A stretch of DNA of 64,000 nt from contig OX459096.1 of NCBI GenBank assembly GCA_949775045.1, forward strand, positions 44,362,379 to 44,426,378, written 5' to 3'. Position 1 is the first letter of the stretch, and each line of letters begins with the position of its first letter. This DNA is from Metridium senile (Eukaryota > Cnidaria > Anthozoa > Actiniaria > Metridiidae). The notes under the pieces are model-generated. The model worked only from the letters and a program-made list of their open reading frames with translations, was not told where the DNA came from and ran no database searches. Both the position numbers and the translations under genes were made by a program. This document shows, one piece after another, positions 43,201 through 51,796 of this stretch.

Positions 43201-45360
43201 CTTAACTCGCAGCATTAAAATTTTGATTTTCCCTTAACTCGCCTTAACTCGCCTTAACTCAAACTCGCTGCGAGTTAAGGCGAGTTTAGATCCCAGACTA
43301 GGCCTTATCATAATATCATCATTTTTATTGTTAATGTTCGAATGTGTAAACAAATAGACAGTTGTAGGGATGATTATTTCTTTCCTTGTCAGTCATTAAA
43401 CATGTCAATATCCCACTGTTATTCATTTGACACATATTGACACCCCAGGTAAATTTAGAAAGTGCGACCCTATTTAAGACAAATTTAGTCTAAATTGTAT
43501 ACCCTAATCAAGACGCCAAGGCAAAAAAAACATTAGCCTGCGTGGCCGGCTCTTGGGGACGAGGAGGGAAGGGGAGGGAGTGGGGGTGGAAGGAAAGGGA
43601 AAGGAGAGCCTGCTAGCAAACCCCACTTTTTCGTGTACCCGCCTACTTCAAGACACTTCAAAACATCAAATTATTCAGCCAATCATAGTATACAACAGAG
43701 TTTATAGGAAGTGATCTGGAAGTTGTCACTTTTACGTGTCGACCGTTGAGTTTGTAAACAAGAGCCAGCGACTTCATATTATCAAATCTTTATTATTTTA
43801 ATACCTATATCATTTGAAATAAAACTATGTTATACAATGCCTCAAACCCTGCAGTTTACGTTGTGTTAGAAACTATCTGAACTCATTCTATCGCATTGAT
43901 CTTTCACAATGCTTTTGCGGCAACCAAAACAACAGCTCAACTTTCTTCTTGATCTTTGACCTTTGAAGAAGCTTGAAATACTTTTACAATAAAAATATAT
44001 ACGACTTTCATTATAATGACTGTATTGGGAATCAAAGCCAAAACATCTTTACCTTTGAGTAAATCGTCAGCAGCTTTTTTTGTCGTCTGTTTTCAAGTCT
44101 CCGAAGAAGTCTTATTAGAACAAGCACGCGAAGACGCTAAGTTAGTAACATTGCGTCGAATTACAAATACTATGATTGACAGCGTCATGCTTCATTTTGA
44201 CCAATAGGAGCGTGCGGCCTCTGGCGGCCGCAGGTACACGAAAATGTGGGGTTTGCTAGCAGGCTCTCCTTTCCCTTTCCTTCCTCCTCCACCCCCTCCC
44301 CTCCCCTCCTCGTCCCCAATTCCCCAAGAGCCGTCCACGCAGGCTAAAAAAACATACCCTATCACTGTTTGGCGGAATTGAACGTCCCCGTATAGTAAAT
44401 ATAAGGGAGAATCTCCCCCCCCCCCCTCCCCCGGGATATTGTCACTATGATTCATCAGTAAATCAAGCAAATTTAGTAAAAAGTTTAGTCAACATATTTT
44501 ACGGTGTTAAAATTTCATTAAATAACCTATATATATATATATCAAACACCGACGCAGCCTATGCTAGTTTACTCGCTAGTTTGCATTTATACAATTACAG
44601 TAAATCAGCGCCGTAGTTTCTTCTCTGTAAACATGATATTTTGCTGTGTGCTTATTCATATCATTCTTCGTTTGCAATAGACATCATCACATGTCATCAC
44701 CAAACCGAAATATTTTTTATATCTCGTATTAAAACATGCACTATATATGTTATAGTTAACTGTTTTAAAAAGACATTTCTGAAGTTTGGGTTTATAAAAC
44801 GTTTTGGTTCCCGAGATATTCAAGTTAGAATTGTGTCACGCAATGCCGGTCACGTATCCGAATCGGGCGATAAAAATCAAGAATAATTTGTTCCTTTTCA
44901 AAACATTTGGTTCGTAAAGACTTTTAGCATCTAATTCAAGTATATTTTAACGAAATATTTTTAAAATGATTCAGTTTCCCTTCATATCAGACCTTAGAAG
45001 TTTTGGCCGCCATCTTGGAGGATATGAGATGTCCTCCAGCATGGTCGCTCCATACATTCTTACCAAATATCGCGCAACTTTGATCGTGAATAATTCTACA
45101 TCCAAATACTCTACAGATTCAAAAATCGGTCAATATACTCAGTTTTGAATGTTCTAAAAGAATAAGAATTAAGGTTGTGAAATTTCAGATCGGCAGAAAT
45201 TGGCAGAAATTGGCTTAATATCTCCCGATTATCACGTGGTTGCAAACGAATAATATCATATGAATAACTGTAATACCTCAATAAGAATCTTCCAAACTGG
45301 CCAAGTCAGTAGGGCAATGATGAATGTGATTGGTACGCTGTAAGGAATTGCTTCAAACAT
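37274..45360 (-). CDS. Cytochrome P450 monooxygenase, 5 exons, with one-base frameshift in exon 3
   Basis: Exons, 5' to 3': 45360-45277 (signal anchor MFEAIPYSVPITFIIALLTW), 39766-39594, 39141-38530, 38077-37778 and 37609-37274. It is a microsomal-type haem enzyme, about 501 aa once the break is allowed for. Motifs, numbered that way: ESAR (ExxR, K helix), PERF near 415, and haem site FRFGMGPRKCLG with Cys439. The I-helix reads LLNVDVSFAATS where the family has A/G-G-x-D/E-T-T/S, so the acid is Val and the threonine Ser, which is unusual. In exon 3 the frame closes with TAA at about 38931, right after TSFFQ, while the P450 sequence continues without a gap one frame over (IGRECKMFLSN). This is a one-base deletion or an assembly error. 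Intron 1 (39767-45276) is full of repeats. The gene is divergent from the CDPS, suggesting co-regulation. P450 identity is certain; the substrate is unknown. Confidence 0.9.
38130..38395. repeat. Pyrimidine-rich minisatellite in P450 intron 3
   Basis: Imperfect tandem TTTGCCCTCCCTTTCC-type units occupy most of the intron between exons 38530-39141 and 37778-38077. Open frames there are low complexity. Confidence 0.8.
39195..39310. repeat. CCAT-type simple repeat
   Basis: CATCCATCCAxC-rich tract in P450 intron 2. It is non-coding. Confidence 0.75.
40015..40210. mobile_element. MITE family A, degenerate copy 3
   Basis: It shares the GAAGGGGTAAAATGGGAGCT start and the GGGATTTGGACCAAA end of family A, but the terminal AGAGGG is eroded and no clear target duplication remains. 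It lies in P450 intron 1. Confidence 0.65.
40370..42860. repeat. Large foldback with GGCCCGCAAATGA arrays
   Basis: Tandem units of GGCCCGCAAATGAACCCAG occur at about 40455-40575 and, inverted, at about 42706-42806. Next to them, about 75 bp at 40600-40680 (TAAATATTGTCAATATTC) are inverted at 42592-42670. The 1.9 kb between contains further hairpins, including one around CACCGACGCAGCCTATAC near 41550-41605. It fills much of P450 intron 1. Confidence 0.7.
41322..41408 (+). other. Possible signal-peptide exon, weak candidate
   Basis: ATG opens 29 codons beginning MKSFIILVILLFVYTANT, a good signal peptide, followed by an acidic/basic EKEKEKKQ stretch and a GTAAGA donor. No downstream exon is found, and it lies inside the foldback within P450 intron 1 on the opposite strand. 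It could be a captured exon or chance. Confidence 0.2.
42990..43305. mobile_element. MITE built of TTAACTCGCC repeats
   Basis: The ends are AGGCCTAGTCTGGGA and TCCCAGACTAGGCCT, with a 7- to 8-bp TATCATA(A) target duplication at 42983-42989 and 43306-43312, suggesting a hAT-like source. The interior is largely tandem CTTAACTCGC on one side and inverted on the other. It lies in P450 intron 1. Confidence 0.8.
43534..44346. mobile_element. Long-TIR element with TAGCCTGCG ends, 9-bp TSD
   Basis: Arms of about 100 bp start TAGCCTGCGTGG and end CCACGCAGGCTA, purine-rich on one side and pyrimidine-rich on the other. The 9-bp target duplication AAAAAACAT is exact (43525-43533 and 44347-44355). The interior has a 63-residue frame (44016-44207) without recognisable domains. 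The same terminal motif is on the small hairpin at 46669-46818. It lies in P450 intron 1. Confidence 0.85.
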
Positions 45361-45518
45361 GGTGTCCAGAAAATTCTCTTATACCTGTTAGTGTAAACTC
45401 TAGACTTAAGTCGAACACGAGTATTTGTACTGCTTGGAATTTTTTCGGGGAATTTTAGAACCCTCGTGACGGGAAGTTTTGAAAGCGTTTGAGTTGACGT
45501 CCCTTTTCAGAATGGCTG

Positions 45519-45526
45519 TGACGTCA
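45519..45526. promoter_or_regulatory. CRE palindrome TGACGTCA
   Basis: A perfect 8-bp CREB/ATF site, 159 bp upstream of the P450 ATG and 660 bp upstream of the CDPS ATG. A TTGACGTC half-site lies about 25 bp away. Function is inferred from the consensus only. Confidence 0.45.
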
Positions 45527-46112
45527 TGCGTGTAACACTTGTAACAACCCAGCATGTAGCGTGATATAAAATTTGAATATGTCAAAATTGGAAATTCCAG
45601 TTATTCTCAGTATTATCATAACACGCATTGCTTGGGCGAATCAAAATTAAATAAAAGCTGAAAAAACTGAGAGTCATCAAACATTGATCAACTGGGCAAA
45701 TTTCCTTTGAGAAGAACCTTTTAGTCCCGACGCATGGGGGAGGGGTAGTGTTTAAACCAGGGTCATTCTTTTCACACTAAAATATGACCCCTGACGAAAT
45801 CTACTTTAGATATTATTATCATATTATTACTAATATTTCTGTATTTGACTCATTCTACTCTTTTATAAGCAATGATAGGGAATTTCCTAAGCAAACTGCA
45901 GCCTCCCATCTTGTTTGCTAGCTGCACCTCCCCCTGATCATCAGTCATAATGTATGCAGGATTACATAACCATGCACAATGTGTGATCTGCGTAGTGATT
46001 AGTTTCTCTGTATTGATGAATAGTGTAGTAGTGACATAATCCGTTCAAATTAAAAGGGGAAATTTTATGAACAAAACTGTTTCGTCATAACCCATGCAGC
46101 CAAACCTCTACA

Positions 46113-46120
46113 TATAAAAA
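46113..46120 (+). promoter_or_regulatory. TATA-like box TATAAAAA before CDPS
   Basis: TATAAAAA lies 66 bp upstream of the CDPS ATG at 46186, a reasonable spacing for a short 5' UTR. Confidence 0.35.
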
Positions 46121-46185
46121 GTCAAAGTCCATTGGTAAGGAATAACACAGCACTGGTAACCCAGGCAGAGAACTGATTGGCAAAG

Positions 46186-48511
46186 ATGAGTGCAAGCGAT
46201 CTAGTAATCCGTCACCAACAAACTCGTTACAATGGCGAAGTTCACTTGAGCAATCGGCGCACCATAGTTGTTGGCCTCAGTCCAGGTAATCCACATTACT
46301 ACAAAGGAGAGACGCTTGGAAGACTTTTCCAACTAGCTGAGGAGAACACAGACAAGGTAATAAAACTAAACAAAACAGAACTTGAGACCGTTGGAACCGT
46401 ATTCAGTGGGCCACAAACGGAATTGATGCTTTTGTTTCTTCAAGGGTTGATTAAAAAACGGCATTTTTGTTCAGTAAATTTTGAATCAAACACGTTTAGC
46501 TCAACGACTTTTAGACTGTTGATTATTTCCAAAACAAATACCAATTTTTGTCAATATATACTTTATTTAATACAGTCCACCCTCATGGGGTGCTCTCATA
46601 TATGCTAAAAATTTGTTTAGCACGGCATTTTACAATCATATTAGACAAAGTGGAGAGCGAGGACATTTTAGCCTGCGTAACAGACCCTTATTAGCGCTCG
46701 AAACGTCTCCCGCAAACAATTTCAAACGTCATCAGTATGGAATTTCTGCTCTCGGCGCGCAGACCCTTGTTCGCGGGAGACGTTTCGAGCGCTAATAAGG
46801 GTCTGTTTACGCAGGCTAGGACATTTTAGGCTAGCTTATAGTCAACTTTCAATACTAAACTAATCAAGTGTTATTTTAATATAACAGGTTTTGCTGTTTA
46901 TTCCTGATAAGATATCTGAGCACAACTACAGAGCTGTTAACCTGAGTATCAGGCTCTAGGGGAGGGGGGAAGGAGAGAAAGAAGGGAGAGAGGGAAGAAA
47001 GGGAGAGCCTGACACGAAACGCGATTTAAGCCATTCCGCCCCCTCGCTTGACCCACAGCATGATATTACATAGGAGCCAATCAAAATTGCTTCCGGTTGT
47101 CATGTCGTCATGTCAAAACACGAGCAGCAATGTCGCTAATGAAACAACAATGTTATGAAAACATTTACTGGATAAAATAATCTCATACCAGTTATAAAAC
47201 TGAAGGCTGAAATATTAAATCTACAAGCTTAACTTTACACTGAAATATATACTCAGAATCAGGCAGAAGGCTGAATTTAATACACAAACAAATCAAGTAC
47301 TAGAAAATGTACGTCTTGAAGACTTCCCGACTTCAAAGCCTGAATCTATTTGTGCGATAACCATCGTTCAGCGCTACCGAAGACGATCTCTAGCTCCTCG
47401 ATGTTTTTAGCCTCCATCTCGTCCATGTCTTCTAGTGTAGCGGCTTTTAATTTATAATGCCGCTACCACACAATCGTTTAGTCTGTTGTTTTCGAATCAG
47501 TTCACGACAATGATTTTCATTGACTTCGTTAATTTCCCCTGTCTTTTGAAACCAATGGCTACTCAAAACTTTGGGCAAGAGCTGATAAATGTGCTCATTC
47601 CATGCCCAGTTGAAAGGACACCGAGGACGTCCTTCTTCTTGATCTGATGTTTTAAGGCATAACTCCTGCTTCTTTTTGAGAGTTATTCCAGGGAATACCT
47701 CGAGTGCTTCTTTGATCGAGAGCATCATCGAATTCTTTGTGATTCATTACAAGCTTTTTTTTCGAGCACGAATACTAGATATACCATATAAATAACCAAA
47801 TAACATTGCAACCTCGATCGCTTCGATCGCGTATTAGTTCGCGTCTAGAGTTTCACTTCCGTTCTATTGTTCAATGGACCAATCAGAAAAACATTCATAT
47901 TCTGAATGTTTGACACAGGAAAAAACGGCTTTTGTGTCAGGCCCTCCTCTTCCCTCTTCTCTCTTCCCCAGTCCCTCCCTGCCCCCTCCCCGAGGGCCTG
48001 ATACTCAGGTTACAGAGCTGTTGGATCCAAAAACCCGGAAAAATCAGCACGAGTGAAAGCTAATCGCTTGAGAAACAAGTGTAAAGATGTCATGAAGACC
48101 ATGAGTTGCACAACAGGGAAGTATAGCTATATTAACTGGATGGAACATATCGACTCCAACAGTAAATACATTCAAGCTTTCGAATACATCAAAGATCTTT
48201 ACCAAAAGAACAATCAGTTTAGACTTGAGATTCAAGAAATAACAGAAGCTGCACTGGTATCCATGAAAAGCGGCCGCGAAAACGGCCAAACAGATGCTCA
48301 AACCACGTCTTCTTCGCTTGTAGATGTCGAGGAGGGAGTCAAATATTTATTAAAAGAACTAGCTTTCTTTGAGGCTCTGCCACATATTTATGATAAATGC
48401 CAGGAATTTGTTTTTGTTTATCACCGTTCATGGCCAGTGTTAGAGAAGTACTTCGAGGGTGTTTATGATGGTCTTTACCGATCTTCGTTAGGATTCATAA
48501 TCTTTCAGTAG
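46186..48511 (+). CDS. tRNA-dependent cyclodipeptide synthase (2 exons), exon 2 split by a transposable element
   Basis: CDPSs take two aminoacyl-tRNAs and form a cyclic dipeptide through a seryl enzyme intermediate. Exons: 46186-46356 (57 aa) and 46888-46938 continuing at 48023-48511; the piece between is an inserted element. Counting across it gives 236 aa (AlbC 239). Visible catalytic set: GLSPGNPHYY with nucleophile Ser32 and Asn35, a basic KANRLRNK tRNA-binding helix (86-93), YLLKELAFF with Tyr182 and Glu186, and Tyr207-His208 in VYHRSWP. These correspond to AlbC Ser37, Asn40, Tyr178, Glu182 and Tyr202-His203, the NYH subfamily pattern. The intron is GT-AG and phase 0, so the gene is eukaryotic. 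The start is the first ATG, followed by the family's usual N-terminus. Product specificity cannot be read from sequence. As given, translation is broken by the insertion. Confidence 0.92.
46669..46818. mobile_element. Hairpin MITE with TAGCCTGCG ends in CDPS intron 1
   Basis: Near-perfect inverted arms (TAGCCTGCGTAA to its complement, including CGAAACGTCTCCCGC) are flanked by an 8-bp GGACATTT duplication (46661-46668 and 46819-46826). It shares its ends with 43534-44346. Confidence 0.85.
46939..48011. mobile_element. 1,073-bp TIR element inserted in the CDPS coding exon
   Basis: It begins AACCTGAGTATCAGGC and ends with its complement; imperfect purine/pyrimidine-rich arms extend to about 85 bp. 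The coding bases ACAGAGCTGTT are duplicated exactly on both sides (46928-46938 and 48012-48022), an 11-bp target duplication as in Mutator-like elements. The arm style resembles 43534-44346. An 93-residue frame on the minus strand (47447-47728) has no recognised domain. No GT-AG pair within the duplication restores the CDPS frame. Confidence 0.92.
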
Positions 48512-48816
48512 TAATAGACGACTTTTATAAATGGCCGCCACTAATTATCATAATTTTTAAAATTGATGTCTTAAGAGAAAGAAAGCTATCATATGATAGG
48601 CATTCACCATAACAATAACTTGTGAAAGTTAGAGTAAAAACGATTAAATTTGCAAGAAGCTATAAGAGAAAAACACCAAAACGAGGCATCAAAGGCCTCA
48701 GCAGAAAATTACATACAAATCTCTACTTTTTCCATTGAGCATAAGTTCTTTGGTATTTTAGCCAAAGCATCAAAACCCTCCAAATATGTCTATTTCAGGT
48801 GGTTCTTTATCTGTTT

Positions 48817-49200
48817 AGAGGGTCCTGAAGGGGGGTATCCAATCCCAATTCCCAATCAATTTTTTATCAAAATCTCAATTACCACAGGAAGCCCAAACAT
48901 TAACCACAGGAAGCCCAAACATTAACCACAGGAAGCCCAAATTGAATACTAACCACAGGAAGCCCAAGATAGTTCGATTTTCTCTTCTAGTCTACTAAAA
49001 CGACGTAAAATGTTGCAAATTACTCAATTTAAAACATTATTTTAGCATCTAAAGAGAAAACGAATGGACAAGAAATAGCCAAATCCTATGGACAAATCCC
49101 AATCCCAATGGACAAATCCCAATCCCAATGGGCAAATCCCAATTCCCAGCCTCGAAAAAAGGCAAATCCCAATTCCCAATTTACCCCTTCAGGACCCTCT
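48817..49200. mobile_element. MITE family A, copy 4 (expanded)
   Basis: The ends are AGAGGGTCCTGAAGGGG and CCCCTTCAGGACCCTCT, with a GTTT target duplication (48813-48816 and 49201-49204). The interior carries several tandem ACCACAGGAAGCCCAAACAT units and CAAATCCCAATCCCAATGGA units. Confidence 0.85.
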
Positions 49201-49794
49201 GTTTACTTGAAAAATCATTTTCTGCTACATATTTTGGTATTTATGAAAGTGATCTATAGATGTATTCATAATAATTCTGTCGATCTTTTTTTATTAGATG
49301 TATTCTTTTATCTTGAAATATAAAATATGATATAAAAAGATTAAAATAAGAACTGTAAGAATGTAAATCGTTGCTTGTAATGAAAATAGAACTTGGCATG
49401 TCATGTTCAAGCGTAAAACTCTGGGTAATGTCCTGTCGTTGATCTATCTATAATTTATATCTCTCTTCATATATATACATGTATTTTAAATTGTTTATTC
49501 ATTTCTTATTTGCCTATATTTAAGGTAGTTCGGACCCTTGCTACTGCGCATCACGCTCGCGCACATCTAGTTCAAGAAAATAACCATGAAAGTTCCATTG
49601 GCAAAAAAGCAAATCAAAGCTAAAATATGCCTTTTTCATTTTTTTAGCTTCGAAAAAACTACATAATGATAAAGAATTGAAGAGTCTTTAAAGTGACAAG
49701 TGTTCAGTCCCACGCGCCCAAAACAATAGAATTGTTGAATTTTACCGACTTTTCACGCTTGTAGCGCATTATATAGAAAAATGTTCGGTCAGAG

Positions 49795-49905
49795 GATTTT
49801 AATTTTTTTAGGTAGCAAATTATGGAATGCAATTCCATTAGATATAAGACAAACCTTTGTCAAAGAACCTTCACAACATTCCTTTCTACTAGATAGTTGC
49901 AGCGC
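49795..49905 (+). mobile_element. LINE C-terminal remnant
   Basis: A short frame reads LGSKLWNAIPLDIRQTF, the usual end of non-LTR retrotransposon ORF2 proteins (G-x-x-x-WN-x-x-P). No RT motifs are nearby, so it is a fragment. Confidence 0.45.
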
Positions 49906-50156
49906 AAAGCCGACTGAAAAGTGTGACCGCAGATAATTTATTCACATTCTTTTGACATGTTTGTCTGTAGCTGCTTTGGATTCAAATGGATTTCATTCTA
50001 GCTATTTTAACCTCAAAATTCATCTGAAGATTGACATCATTCTTGTCTTGTGATTCACAGTGAGAAATGTTGACATTTAATCCAGAGGAGTTGAAAAGAT
50101 GTAGAGAAAATATGAATAAATTATCGCCGGTCATACTTTTGGGCTTTGCGCTGTAA

Positions 50157-50340
50157 AGGCCCGAGCAAACGCACGCAACATTGTTGGCCAACATTGTTGC
50201 GATACGGTTTGTTGAACACGAGAACAAAAGAAATGTTGGATGAGTTTCATCAAACATCATCCAACAGGGTGTTTAAACGGGCCCAACATGTTGGAGCAAC
50301 CATGTTGGTCCAACAATGTTGCGTGCGTTTGCACGGGCCT
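50157..50340. mobile_element. MITE with 3-bp TAA duplication
   Basis: Inverted ends AGGCCCGAGCAAACGCACGC and GCGTGCGTTTGCACGGGCCT, with internal CAACATTGTTGG palindromes and TAA on both sides. This fits a PIF/Harbinger-type MITE. Confidence 0.75.
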
Positions 50341-50584
50341 TAACTCATTAATTCAAGATTTGACTTGTATGACTGTATAGCTATAGTATCAAAAAAAAAT
50401 AATTTCGTTTTCGAATTCCATAGTAATTTTTCACTTTTGCAGGTTCGTCACCACAAAAAAGTTATTTAGGAACCAGATTTAAAAATAGTGCCTTACATCA
50501 CCCCTCACAGTACCAAAATGAGCATGGTGACCCCCCCCCCCTTTTATTTCAGTTTTTATGTCATATTTTATGAAGAAAACGTTT

Positions 50585-50960
50585 CTTTTTAAAAAAAATA
50601 GTATTTCACAACCAGCCGTTGTCATAGTTGACGTGCCGGTTTTTCCAAATTTCGATAGAGTAAAATAAATGAAAATTCATCTTCATGGCTGGAAAGAGAA
50701 CTTCACTGAATTAGTAAAATCGCTAAGTTTGAGAAGAAAATCTGCCTACTAATGCAAGGTTTCTCGTCTGGCATACAACGTCTGTAAAATCTGCTCACTT
50801 TACCGCGCTATATCTTTGCTATTTTATACGATTTTCTTCTCAAACTGAGCGATTTTATTAATTGAGAAGTTCTCTTACCAGCCATCAAGATGAATTTTCA
50901 TTTATTTTACTTTATCAAAATTTGGAAAAACCGTCACGTCAAATGCTATTTCAGAGTTCG
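50585..50960. repeat. Foldback repeat
   Basis: The arms around AAAATAAATGAAAATTCATC (about 50662-50740) and its complement (about 50830-50930) are inverted, with a loop of about 75 bp. Confidence 0.7.
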
Positions 50961-51249
50961 CAGAAAGTCTAAAACCGCAGTGAATAATATTTTAAATATA
51001 ATGTTGGAATATCTTCATTTGACATTTTTCGACAGACAAAAGCGCGTGATCACTTATGTCAGCAAAAAGCATGACAAGATTGACAATTAGAGCCTGCATG
51101 CATGCCTAGCCAGAGCATATTTTCCATACAAATCCTTATCATGAATATTGAATTGTAAATTTAATGCCATTTTCCTCGTATTACATTTTTTGAACTTATA
51201 TTTCGCCTTCTTACTAATGTTGAGGTGCTCTTTTGATTTCTGATGTTCA

Positions 51250-51700
51250 TTTTATACTGTTACGTTATTTGGTCGTTTTTTTCTTTTTTTTTCATATTTT
51301 CATTTTTTCACTCGTGGTCACTCGTGGTCACTCGTGGCTAAAATAACAAATATGGAAGCAATAGAAAAGAAAAATGAATTACATTTAAAAATTAACAGAA
51401 AGTTGAACATGAAATGATCATTTTGCTATATAATTCATTTTTTGAAAAAGAAAAAAAACTGCTCAACTAAGACTGTTACGGTTTTATTGTTTATCATTTG
51501 AATTGTTTGTTGTTATATCATTTCATGTTTAATTCTCTGTTAATTTTTAAATGTACTTCATTTTTCTTTTCTATTTCTTCCATATTTGTTATTTTATACT
51601 GTTACGTTATTTGGCCGTTTTTCATTTTTTTCATATTTTCACTCGTGGTCACTCGTGGTCACTCGAGGTCACTCGTGGTCACACTCGTGTGTACTTTTAG
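51250..51700. repeat. CACTCGTGGT tandem repeats around a hairpin
   Basis: TACTGTTACGTTATTTGG followed by T-rich sequence and CACTCGTGGT units occurs at 51254-51345 and again at 51597-51690. Between them about 90-bp arms (51345-51425 and 51510-51597, AACAAATATGGAAG and its complement) are inverted. The repeats end about 110 bp upstream of the transporter start. Confidence 0.75.
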
Positions 51701-51796
51701 ACAGCATATGGCGTATTTTACCAATGACAATCAGGTGATTGTAACCCGTCTAACTCTTATAAACCACAGTCATAGTAATTCACTCATTACCACAAT

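Larger units (their letters stand above)
45361..46185. promoter_or_regulatory. Divergent promoter interval, P450 and CDPS
   Basis: The 825 bp between the two start codons contains a perfect CRE (45519-45526), a second TGACGTC-type half-site near 45495, and a TATA-like box before the CDPS start. No transposable element is recognised in the interval, unlike its surroundings. Confidence 0.6.
48512..51796. other. Interval between CDPS and the transporter
   Basis: It contains MITE A copy 4, a LINE remnant, a MITE at 50157, a foldback at 50585 and repeats at 51250. An ATTAAA near 48643 could serve CDPS polyadenylation. I find no further exon. Confidence 0.4.

Noticed and set aside
44016..44207. 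63-residue open frame
   Set aside because: It lies inside a long-TIR element, has no recognisable domain and is not supported by splice sites.
46939..48011. The CDPS insert as a normal intron or introner
   Set aside because: Its boundaries lack a GT-AG pair that rejoins the coding frame; possible donors in the duplication give premature stops.
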